Shown: in pieces, positions 1 to 6,610 of the stretch
Numbering within the stretch: the stretch's first letter is position 1
Layout: the number at the start of each line of letters is the position of its first letter
DNA from: Xanthobacteraceae bacterium
GTDB taxonomy: Bacteria > Pseudomonadota > Alphaproteobacteria > Rhizobiales > Xanthobacteraceae
NCBI GenBank assembly: GCA_030043175.1
Contig: JASHYD010000768.1
Span: 1-8,658 of the forward strand
Direction of reading: 5' to 3'
Length of the DNA: 8,658 nt
Translations under genes and position numbers: made by a program
Notes under the pieces: model-generated
Databases searched by the model: none
What the model saw: the letters and a program-made list of their open reading frames with translations, nothing else
What the model was told of the DNA's origin: nothing

Positions 1-1
1 C

Positions 2-1675
2 AACGGTGTGTTCATCCGCACCGTCTCCGGCCTCAGGCGCACCGAGGTCTTGCTGCGCCGGCTCGACGCCGATTTCTCCGATCCGCTTGAGCTTAATGCC
101 CGCTCGCGAATCGGCGTGGCGGGACTCGTACAGGCCGTTCGCGACGGCAAGGTGGCGATGGCGAATGCGCTCGGCAGCGGCATTGCGGAGGCCCGCGGTA
201 TGCTGGCCTTCCTCCCGGCGCTTTGCGAGGCGATCAACGGGCGCGGCCTCGCGATTCCCAACATTGCCACCTGGTGGCTTGGCGATCCCGCCGTGCGCGT
301 GGCGATGCGCGACCGGCTCGCCGCCATGGTGGTGGCCTCTGCTTATACGGGCGAGGGGCCGAGCGAAAGCCTCGGCGATGGTGTGCGCGGCAGCGAGCTT
401 GGAGCAGCGCGCCGGCAGCGCATCCTTCAATCGATTGCGGAACGCGGGATCGACATCGTTTTGCAGGAAGCCGTGCGGCTCTCCACCACGCCGGTATGGC
501 GAAACGGCAAACTCGAGCCGCGGCCATTCATCCTGCGGGTCTTTCTCACTCGGCACGGCGATAGCTTCGCCGTCATGCCAGGCGGCTTCGTGCGCATCGG
601 CGACCCCGACGACGTCTACGCCATCAGCCTGCAGCGCGGCGCGCTGACGGCGGATGCCTGGATTCCTTCCAAAACGCTGTTTGCCGAGACAACCCTGCTG
701 CCGAGCCCTGACCGCATCCCGATCCAGCGCGCCTCCGGCACTCTGCCAAGCCGGGCCGCCGACAACCTGTTCTGGCTCGGTCGCTACATGGAACGCACCG
801 AGGCGACGCTGCGTCTCGTACGCGCTCTGTTGGCGCGGATCTCGGAAGCCGACCGGTCGGAGCAGGATGTCGAGCCAATCATCTCGCTGCTGGGCTCGTG
901 GAGCGCCTCGCCAAGCGACCTCGCGATATCACGGCCCGCAGCAGCCGCGCGAGCGGCGTTACAGCGCAGCGACCTCGCGGGCTCGGTGCCGGCGCTCGCC
1001 AGGTCGGTGCGGTCGACCGGTTCGGTCATCCGTGACCGCCTGTCGCCCGACACCTGGCGAACCTTGACGCGGCTCACCTCGACCTGCAGTGCGCCGCTTC
1101 GCGGCTCTTCCGATTTCGCGGCCAAGATGGCGGAGCGGGTCGAAGCGGCGCTGCGCATCATCGCCTCGTTCTCGGGGCTGGCTCAGGAAAACATGACACG
1201 GCTAGGCGGCTGGCGATTTCTCGATCTCGGCCGCCGCATCGAGCGCGCCATCGTGACGTGCCGGTTCGCGCGCCAGTTCGGCCCGCGCCCCGACCGCGGG
1301 CTCGACACCCTGCTGGAACTTTGCGATAGCCGCATCACTTATCGCCAGCGCTACGTGATTGTGGCGGCGCGCGCGCCGGTGATCGACCTCACCGTACTCG
1401 ATCCAGCCAACCCTCGCTCGGTGGCGTTCCAGTTCGAGCAGATCGAAAACCATCTCACCGCGTTGCCCCACATGCGCCCCGACGGGCGGCTGTCTCTGCC
1501 GCGCCAGATTTCGATGGCGACCGTGGCCAGACTGCGCACGGCCGAGGCCGCGCGGGTCGACGACCGTTTGATCCTTTCGGTCGAAAACGCGCTGATGCAT
1601 CTCTCTGAGGCGATCTCCAGCAACTTTCTCGGGCGCAACGAGCCGGTCGAGACGCGCGAGGACCTGCCGCCGTGA
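2..1675 (+). CDS. Circularly permuted ATP-grasp / alpha-E fusion protein, 5'-truncated by window edge
   Basis: The reading frame is open to the first base of the window (AAC-GGT before the GTG at 8), so the true start lies to the left; about 557 residues are visible. Numbering from the GTG at 8, residues 1-240 are the C-terminal part of a circularly permuted type 2 ATP-grasp domain (former DUF404/DUF407). Its typical stretches are visible: GSGIAEARGMLAFLPAL (57-72), NIATWWLGDP (85-94), STTPVWRNGKLEPRPF (159-174) and AVMPGGFVRIGDP (188-200). Residues 246-540 are an alpha-E helical domain (former DUF403), with LPSRAADNLFWLGRYMER (246-263), GGWRFLDLGRRIERA (400-414) and DPANPRSVAFQFEQI (465-479). 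By family knowledge these proteins are predicted amidoligase/peptide-ligase-type enzymes, often encoded beside a transglutaminase-like protease and a separate or fused alpha-E protein; the product is unknown. No transglutaminase gene follows here: the next gene is convergent. Family assignment is confident, biochemical role is not. Confidence 0.9.
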   Translation, partial: NGVFIRTVSGLRRTEVLLRRLDADFSDPLELNARSRIGVAGLVQAVRDGKVAMANALGSGIAEARGMLAFLPALCEAINGRGLAIPNIATWWLGDPAVRVAMRDRLAAMVVASAYTGEGPSESLGDGVRGSELGAARRQRILQSIAERGIDIVLQEAVRLSTTPVWRNGKLEPRPFILRVFLTRHGDSFAVMPGGFVRIGDPDDVYAISLQRGALTADAWIPSKTLFAETTLLPSPDRIPIQRASGTLPSRAADNLFWLGRYMERTEATLRLVRALLARISEADRSEQDVEPIISLLGSWSASPSDLAISRPAAAARAALQRSDLAGSVPALARSVRSTGSVIRDRLSPDTWRTLTRLTSTCSAPLRGSSDFAAKMAERVEAALRIIASFSGLAQENMTRLGGWRFLDLGRRIERAIVTCRFARQFGPRPDRGLDTLLELCDSRITYRQRYVIVAARAPVIDLTVLDPANPRSVAFQFEQIENHLTALPHMRPDGRLSLPRQISMATVARLRTAEAARVDDRLILSVENALMHLSEAISSNFLGRNEPVETREDLPP

Positions 1676-1676
1676 T

Positions 1677-3308
1677 CTACGGCAATCGATAGAGCTCGCC
1701 ATACTTGCCGCGCAGGTAGGCGAGATAGGGCCCGATGGTCATCGCTTCCCCGGTCGAGCGGGCAACGAGTTCGCTCGGCTCGAACTTGCGCCCGTGGCGG
1801 TAGATGTTGGCGATGAGCCACTTGTGCAGCGTGGCGAATTCGCCGTGCCCGATCTCGCGCGGGATCTCCGGGTGCGCCTTGAGGGCGGCCGCATAGAACT
1901 GGGCGCCGAGAATATTGCCGATGGTGTAGCCTTGGAAGCTGCCGCCGATGCCGCCCGAGAACCAGTGGACATCCTGCAGACAGCCGTTGCGGTCGTCGTC
2001 CGGCGCGACGCTGAGGTCGGAGGCCATGCGGGTGCGCCATGCTTCGGGGAGGTCCTTCACGGCGAGGCGGCCTTCCAGCAGCTCGAGCTCCAGGTCAAAC
2101 CGCATCATCACGTGGAGATTGTACGTCACCTCGTCGGCGTCAGTGCGTATCAGCGAGCGCCCAACCTTGTTGATGGCACCATAAAACACCTCGAGCGGGA
2201 GCTCGGCGAACGGATGCGGAAACGCGGCCCGCAGCTGCGGATAGAAGTACTCCCAGAATCCGCGCCCACGCGCCACCACGTTCTCCCACAGGCGCGATTG
2301 GCTTTCATGAACGCCGGCCGAAGTTCCGGAGCCCAGCGGGGTGCCGGCGAGCGCGGCGGCAACGCCCTGCTCATACATGGCGTGGCCACATTCGTGGATT
2401 GTGGAGAACAGCGCCTGGCCAATGTCCGCTTCGTCGACCCGGGTGGTGATGCGCACGTCACCGGCCGAGAATTTGCTGCAGAACGGGTGATGGGTCTTGT
2501 CGAGGCGGCCGCGTTCGAAATCGTATCCGAGCCGCTTGGCCACCATGATGGTGAAATCGAGTTGTCTTCCTTCCGCAAAGGTGCCGCGCAGGCACCTGGC
2601 GTCGGCTGCCGGCTGATCGCATATGGCGCGGACGATTGGAACAAGCTCGCGGCGCAAAGCCGCGAACAGCTCCTCAACCGACGCAGTCGTCATGCCGGCA
2701 TCGTAGTCATCGATCATCGGATCGGTCACGCGCCGGTAGGGAGCGAAATAGCCGGCGTATTCGCGGCTCAACTCGACGTTCCGCTCGAGAAAAGGCCGCA
2801 TGGCCGCAAAGTCATTGGCCGGCCGCGCCTTGATCCAGGCCGCAAAAGACGCGCTGCTGTGCGCGCTCGCCCGCTCCACATATTCGCTTGGCACACGGAT
2901 CGCTTTCTCGAAGTCGCGCCGCGCCACGCGGATCAGGCTCGCCTCGTCGGAGTTACTGGGCAGCTCCTCGCCTCGGGGCGCAAGCGCATCAAGCAACCGG
3001 CCAAGCGCCGGTTCCGTCGATTTTCTGTGCGCGAGCTTGCTCAAGAGCGCACTCTGGCGTCCGCGCGCCACGGCGCCGCCAGGCGGCATGTAGGTGGCCT
3101 GATCCCAACTCAGCACGGCGCCGGCGAAAGTGAGGTCGCTGATCTCCAGGAGCCGGCGCTTAAGCTCGGAGAGCAGGGCTTCGGTTGATCTCAGAGCGGG
3201 CGCGCGTTTTGCCTTGTTGTTCGATGCTTTGCCCATGCGCTTGACGGGACGGGCCTCGGTTTTTCGTCGCTTGGGCCTTATGGCATGGTGTTTCGTGGTC
3301 TTGGTCAT
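1677..3308 (-). CDS. M32 family metallocarboxypeptidase (carboxypeptidase Taq type)
   Basis: A zinc-dependent carboxypeptidase that removes C-terminal amino acids from peptides, expected in the cytoplasm because no signal peptide is seen. From the ATG at 3308 (543 aa) the M32 signatures appear in order: HPF (274-276), DVRITTR (284-290), the zinc motif HECGH (305-309) with catalytic Glu306, HESQSRLWEN (334-343) with the likely third zinc ligand Glu335, IRTDADEVTYNLH (387-399) and GCLQDVHW (442-449). The segment after QDVHW reads GGIGGSFQGYTIGN rather than the GYFPxYxLG of Thermus-type enzymes, a variant I recall from a separate bacterial M32 subgroup. The family is usually near 500 aa, so the Lys/Arg-rich first 40 residues are extra. 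An in-frame ATG at 3236 would give 519 aa. Neither start has a clear Shine-Dalgarno, so the start is uncertain. The gene is convergent with the ATP-grasp gene (one base between stops) and divergent from the oxygenase. Confidence 0.93.
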   Translation of the reverse strand: MTKTTKHHAIRPKRRKTEARPVKRMGKASNNKAKRAPALRSTEALLSELKRRLLEISDLTFAGAVLSWDQATYMPPGGAVARGRQSALLSKLAHRKSTEPALGRLLDALAPRGEELPSNSDEASLIRVARRDFEKAIRVPSEYVERASAHSSASFAAWIKARPANDFAAMRPFLERNVELSREYAGYFAPYRRVTDPMIDDYDAGMTTASVEELFAALRRELVPIVRAICDQPAADARCLRGTFAEGRQLDFTIMVAKRLGYDFERGRLDKTHHPFCSKFSAGDVRITTRVDEADIGQALFSTIHECGHAMYEQGVAAALAGTPLGSGTSAGVHESQSRLWENVVARGRGFWEYFYPQLRAAFPHPFAELPLEVFYGAINKVGRSLIRTDADEVTYNLHVMMRFDLELELLEGRLAVKDLPEAWRTRMASDLSVAPDDDRNGCLQDVHWFSGGIGGSFQGYTIGNILGAQFYAAALKAHPEIPREIGHGEFATLHKWLIANIYRHGRKFEPSELVARSTGEAMTIGPYLAYLRGKYGELYRLP

Positions 3309-3443
3309 TTGGCGTTTGAGTCGTCATCATCTGAGCGCAGGATGGGCTTCGCGCAGGCAGAGCCCGTCAGCGGCTCGGCCGCCGGAAAGGGGAATGGGCT
3401 TGGCTTGCGTTCAACCATCCTATCGGTCTGTGCGCTTGCTGCA

Positions 3444-3471
3444 TTGAAAATCCGACCCCGCAAAGTACAAT
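3444..3471 (+). promoter_or_regulatory. Predicted sigma70-type promoter of the Rieske oxygenase gene
   Basis: TTGAAA (3444-3449) and TACAAT (3466-3471) each match the -35/-10 consensus at five of six positions and are separated by 16 bp. Transcription would start around 3477-3479, giving a leader of only about 14 nt before the ATG at 3492, just enough to hold the ribosome binding site. The sequence is markedly more AT-rich than its surroundings. This is a consensus match read by eye, not a measured start. Confidence 0.55.
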
Positions 3472-3481
3472 TCTCCGCCAC

Positions 3482-3486
3482 GGAGG
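3482..3486 (+). promoter_or_regulatory. Ribosome binding site that fixes the oxygenase start
   Basis: GGAGG lies five bases before the ATG at 3492. It decides against the upstream in-frame ATG at 3285, which would add 69 residues of non-family sequence and overlap the start of the divergent carboxypeptidase gene. Confidence 0.8.
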
Positions 3487-3491
3487 ACGCC

Positions 3492-4607
3492 ATGTTCCTT
3501 AGGAATTTCTGGTACGTCGCCGCATATGACTACGAGGTTGCACGCAAGCCCTTCGGGCGGATGATCCTCGGCGAGCCGATCGTGTTTTTCCGCAAGGAGG
3601 ATGGCACGCCGGTCGCCCTCGAGGACCGCTGTATCCACCGCCACCTGCCGCTTTCCATGGGCAAGGTCGTGGGTGATCATCTGCAATGCCATTACCACGG
3701 CCTGCGATACGACTGCACCGGCGTATGCGTCAAGGTTCCCGGTCAGAACGCCATTCCCCCATCGGCGCGGATCAAGGCCTATCCGGTCGTCGAGCGGTAT
3801 CGCTGGCTGTGGATATGGATGGGCGATCCGGCGCGCGCCGATCCGGACCGGATCACCGATTTCCATTGGCTCGACGACCCCAACTGGGGCGCCAAGGGCA
3901 GCTATCTGCACGTCAAGGCCGATTGGCAGCTTATCGTCGACAATCTGCTCGATTTGACGCATCTCGCTTTCGTGCACGAATCCACTATCGGCAATGCGGC
4001 GCTCGTTGAAAACGCCTCCGTCAAGGTGACACGCGCGCCGAACAATGTCGTGGTGACCCGCTGGATCATCGACGCGCCGGCGCCGCCGACCTTCGTGAGG
4101 GCCGGCGGCTTCACGACGCCCGTCGACCGGTGGCAAATCATCGATTTCGTGCCCCCGGCCTTCCTGCGGCTCGATGTCGGCTGCACGCCGACCGGAACCG
4201 GCGCGCCGCAAGGCCGGCGCGTCGGCGGCATCAACATGCGCAATTTCAACGCCATCACGCCCGAGACCGAGACCACCAGCCACTATTTCTGGGGTCAGGC
4301 TCACGACTGGGATGTCGGCAATAAGGCGCTCACCGATATGCTGGTCGATCAGATAACAATTGCGTTTCTGGAGGATGTCGCGGTGTTCGAGGCGCAGCAG
4401 CGTAACATGACGATCCTGCCGAACGCCCCCCAGATCGACATCAACGCCGATGCCGGCCTCATTCAGGCGCGTCGTATTCTGGAGGGCATCCACAAGCAGG
4501 AGCTTGCGGACGCGCCCGCTGCCTCCCCGGCCGCCGGGAGCGCCGGGTCCCGCCCTGCGCGCTATTCTGAAGAAGATGCGGGCGAAACGTCCGCGCGCCC
4601 GGGGTAG
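3492..4607 (+). CDS. VanA-like Rieske non-heme iron oxygenase, catalytic subunit
   Basis: A 371-residue terminal oxygenase of the VanA/aromatic O-demethylase type, expected to use O2 and electrons from a separate reductase to demethylate or hydroxylate an aromatic or similar substrate. The Rieske [2Fe-2S] ligands are C47-x-H49 (CIHRHLPLSMG) and C66-x2-H69 (CHYHG). The mononuclear iron site is DNLLDLTHLAFVH (150-162), with His157 and His162 as ligands and Asp154 as the likely electron-transfer bridge; the distal carboxylate is probably Asp295 in FLEDVAVFEAQQ (292-303), a typical VanA ending. Length is close to the family's usual 340-360 aa, with the excess in an Ala/Pro/Ser/Gly-rich tail after about residue 338. 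The start is chosen for its GGAGG site and the family-typical MFLRNFWYVA opening. No VanB-type flavin/ferredoxin reductase is in the window, so the partner must be elsewhere. Substrate cannot be told from sequence alone. DUF2630 follows after 92 bp. Confidence 0.92.
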   Translation: MFLRNFWYVAAYDYEVARKPFGRMILGEPIVFFRKEDGTPVALEDRCIHRHLPLSMGKVVGDHLQCHYHGLRYDCTGVCVKVPGQNAIPPSARIKAYPVVERYRWLWIWMGDPARADPDRITDFHWLDDPNWGAKGSYLHVKADWQLIVDNLLDLTHLAFVHESTIGNAALVENASVKVTRAPNNVVVTRWIIDAPAPPTFVRAGGFTTPVDRWQIIDFVPPAFLRLDVGCTPTGTGAPQGRRVGGINMRNFNAITPETETTSHYFWGQAHDWDVGNKALTDMLVDQITIAFLEDVAVFEAQQRNMTILPNAPQIDINADAGLIQARRILEGIHKQELADAPAASPAAGSAGSRPARYSEEDAGETSARPG

Positions 4608-4699
4608 GGCCCGAAACGGCAGCGGAATGATGGTGGCCGCCCTCTTGTGGTCGTGCCGGTCGCCACTCATTTGAGGGGACGTGCGCTCGGAGAACGCAG

Positions 4700-4966
4700 A
4701 TGGCAAATGAACATGCGGACGTGAATGCTCAGGCGTCCGATCGATCGGTGCTCGACCATATCCGGGAACTGGTAGCGGAGGAGCAACGCCTCTACCGGAA
4801 CCTCGCGCCGACGGATGCCGATCAAGAGCGGCTGGCGAAAATCAGGGTCGAGCTTGATCAATACTGGGCTCTGCTGCGCCAGCGCCGCGCCCTTGAAGAA
4901 TTCGGCCGCGATCCTGCCGATGCAGCCCTTCAGCCATCCCAGATCGTCGAGAAGTACGAAGGCTGA
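4700..4966 (+). CDS. DUF2630 family small protein
   Basis: An 88-residue, highly charged and mostly helical protein with no signal peptide or membrane segment, so probably cytoplasmic. It matches my memory of DUF2630: an early IRELVAEEQRLYR helix (21-33), then LAKIRVELDQYWALLRQRRALEEFGRDP (45-72, with the hallmark ELDQxWxLLRQRRA) and a short QIVEKYEG end. Function is unknown. A CGGAGA ribosome site at 4688-4693 sits six bases before the ATG, so it is translated independently. It starts 92 bp after the oxygenase stop on the same strand, with no strong terminator or obvious promoter seen between them, so cotranscription is plausible. The paired-helix layout suggests a small protein-binding or dimerising module, but that is inference only. 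Confidence 0.85.
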   Translation: MANEHADVNAQASDRSVLDHIRELVAEEQRLYRNLAPTDADQERLAKIRVELDQYWALLRQRRALEEFGRDPADAALQPSQIVEKYEG

Positions 4967-5152
4967 CGCCAATTCTTACGGGCTTGCCCGGCCATCCGTA
5001 AGCGGTGTGACGTCTGCAAAAAAAAGACGTGGATGCCCCGAGTCAAGCTTGGAACAAGCACCGGCACGACCGCGAGAACGCCGTGCTTTTAGTGCAAGCC
5101 GGCGACCAAGGCTATTTCGGTGTTCCAGAGTCGCTTGGCAGCTTGGAGTCGT
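4967..5152. other. Convergent intergenic gap with nested inverted repeats and an A8 tract
   Basis: This 186-bp gap lies between the stops of the DUF2630 gene (+) and the exported-protein gene (-). It holds a 7-bp inverted repeat, CTTACGG (4975-4981) / CCGTAAG (4996-5002), starting nine bases after the DUF2630 stop, and a 6-bp repeat, ACGTCT (5010-5015) / AGACGT (5025-5030), whose loop contains most of an A8 run. Neither is followed by a convincing T-run on either strand. No credible coding region is seen; the small open frames here lack family resemblance. Confidence 0.45.
5056..5090 (+). terminator. Possible intrinsic terminator after the oxygenase-DUF2630 pair
   Basis: AAGCACCGGC (5056-5065) pairs with GCCGTGCTT (5080-5088) through nine pairs with one bulged C, around a 14-nt loop. 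On + it ends in TTTT (5087-5090). On - the other side reads GCTTGTTCC, so it could act in both directions between these convergent genes. The T-run is short and partly in the stem, hence the modest confidence. Confidence 0.35.
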
Positions 5153-6016
5153 TCATTTCTTGCCGAAGTAGCGCGTATCGGGCGGCGGCTGGTCTTTGCG
5201 GGTCGGCATCAGGACCCCGTCGGGGCTGAGGAAATAAGGGTCGTTGCCGATCTTGACCATGGCATTGTCGGCCGCGCAGGCCTCCTCGAACCAGACCGGT
5301 CGGGCATTGGAATTGCGTTTATAGGTCCGGTTCTTGGTCCACGGCTGGGTCAATGCATGATCGTAGGATGTGATATCGTCGTGCAGCAGATTCTTGTCGG
5401 CCTTGTCGACATAAATCCGCTCCTTGATGACGGCCTGATTGTCCTCGTGGAAAGGAATGCCCTGCGCGTCGTAGGTATGCGGCGCCCTGATAAAGCGGGT
5501 CTCGACCTCCAGCACGTCATACGTGCCGTCGCCGTCCTGATCGAGCCATTTGCCGATAGAGTAGCCCGCAAACGTCGGCAGCGTCGTTTCCGGATCGGGC
5601 CAGGCGCGTCCATCCGTGTAGATGCGCCGGTAGGAGTCGTTGACGTGGCTGATAAGGATGTAAGTGGTGTCGGGGGTCACCACCACTTCCATCGGATCGT
5701 AAGCGTTCATCATCATCGGCATGCCTTGGGGCAGGCAATACCATGACGGCACGTTGCCCGGTCCGCCGTTCGCCATGTCGGCCAGATTGGCCGCGAAAAC
5801 CTTCTGGTATTCGGCAGTGAGCGGTGGCTTTTCCTCGCCGACAGTCCACCGCGGCACGAAATTGCGCTCCCATTGACCATGCAGATCCGGATATCTGTCG
5901 AGGCTCCTGGTCTCATCTGCGGCAGCGCTTGCAACCAGGATGCACAGCGCCGCGAGAAGGGGCACAACTAAAGGTGCAACACCAAAGGTGAACGTGCTGG
6001 CAGCCGTACGTGCCAT
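5153..6016 (-). CDS. Exported protein of unknown function with an EF-hand-like calcium loop
   Basis: A 287-residue protein with a Sec-type signal peptide: basic MAR, a hydrophobic stretch at about 11-30 and an Ala-rich cleavage region ending near ASAAA (29-33), so it is probably periplasmic. The ATG at 6016 is preferred over one at 6073 because AAAGGGGG (6024-6031) lies seven bases upstream and the signal peptide then begins correctly. The mature part has YPDLHGQW (42-49), CLPQGMPMMM (94-103), DPMEVVVTPDTTYIL (107-121), RRIYTDGR (130-137) and GYSIGKW (151-157). These resemble a loosely known family of exported beta-rich proteins that I recall near DUF6152 genes. At 159-170, DQDGDGTYDVLE has acidic residues at positions 1, 3, 5, 9 and 12 and Gly at 6, as in calcium-binding loops. 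Cys94 and Cys247 could form a disulfide. Function is unknown. It lies 160 bp downstream of the DUF6152 gene on the same strand. Confidence 0.85.
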   Translation of the reverse strand: MARTAASTFTFGVAPLVVPLLAALCILVASAAADETRSLDRYPDLHGQWERNFVPRWTVGEEKPPLTAEYQKVFAANLADMANGGPGNVPSWYCLPQGMPMMMNAYDPMEVVVTPDTTYILISHVNDSYRRIYTDGRAWPDPETTLPTFAGYSIGKWLDQDGDGTYDVLEVETRFIRAPHTYDAQGIPFHEDNQAVIKERIYVDKADKNLLHDDITSYDHALTQPWTKNRTYKRNSNARPVWFEEACAADNAMVKIGNDPYFLSPDGVLMPTRKDQPPPDTRYFGKK

Positions 6017-6176
6017 AACTCTGCCCCCTTTCGCCGAGCCGGCGTCGAAGCGTGTTCTCACCCATTCGAGCAACGGGTTGGCTCCGGCAAACCGACCGGC
6101 GTCGCGCCCGCGAATCCGAGCGGACGGGCTTTCGCTTTACGCTTAACCCATCCCAGGGAATGCCTCTCGTTCACAC

Positions 6177-6563
6177 TCACTGCGTCTTGGGGACGATCGG
6201 CCTGTCATCGAGGAATTTGATCTTGTTCACGTTCCACGAGCCGCCGGGCGCGCCGCTGCGCAGCGGTTCGATGGTCAGGCGCAACTGATCGCCGGGCTTG
6301 ATCGATTTGCTGTTCCAGCCATCGCGAGCAAGGGCGCTCGGGCTGCCGCCTTCGAGGTTCCACGCCTCGACGTTGCCGTCCTTGTCTTTGATATCGAGGA
6401 TGATGAAGGAGTGGGGGCTCGTATATTTGAACTCTTTGACAACGCCGGTGACTTCCTGCGGGTGTTCCTGGTCAAACATCGCGAAAGAGTGATGGGCGAT
6501 CGCGGCGCCGGTGAAAGCGACAAAAGCAGCACCCGCAAACACGGTAGCGAGGTAGGTCTTCAT
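6177..6563 (-). CDS. DUF6152 family exported protein
   Basis: A 128-residue small periplasmic protein. Residues 1-23 are a clear Sec signal peptide (MKTYLATVFAGAAFVAFTGAAIA) whose AIA cleavage would leave a mature protein beginning HHSFAMFD. The rest matches my memory of DUF6152: EVTGVVKEFKYTSPHSFIIL (37-55), a charged DKDGNVEAWNLEGGSP turn and strand (60-75), the GW/KPGD segment (82-92) and a final strand. This is a small all-beta, possibly OB-like fold; function is not established. The start at 6563 is set by GGGGG at 6570-6574, six bases upstream, and by the signal peptide; an in-frame ATG at 6620 would add 19 unlikely residues and reach into the tandem repeat. It is first of two exported-protein genes on this strand. 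A doubled 20-bp element begins 48 bp upstream of the start codon. Confidence 0.9.
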   Translation of the reverse strand: MKTYLATVFAGAAFVAFTGAAIAHHSFAMFDQEHPQEVTGVVKEFKYTSPHSFIILDIKDKDGNVEAWNLEGGSPSALARDGWNSKSIKPGDQLRLTIEPLRSGAPGGSWNVNKIKFLDDRPIVPKTQ

Positions 6564-6610
6564 GCATTTCCCCCGTTCGGTATTGCACTGATGTCGGACA
6601 CTTCCGCATG

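Noticed and set aside
1794..3188. Long open frame of 464 codons on +
   Set aside because: It lies wholly antisense to the M32 gene, whose motifs are unmistakable; long antisense frames are common in GC-rich DNA.
3285..3491. 69-codon upstream extension of the oxygenase frame
   Set aside because: It has no family resemblance, overlaps the opposite-strand carboxypeptidase start, and a GGAGG site fixes the ATG at 3492.
3420..4706. Long open frame of 428 codons on the minus strand
   Set aside because: It is antisense to the oxygenase gene, which carries complete Rieske and iron-site motifs; no family resemblance was seen.
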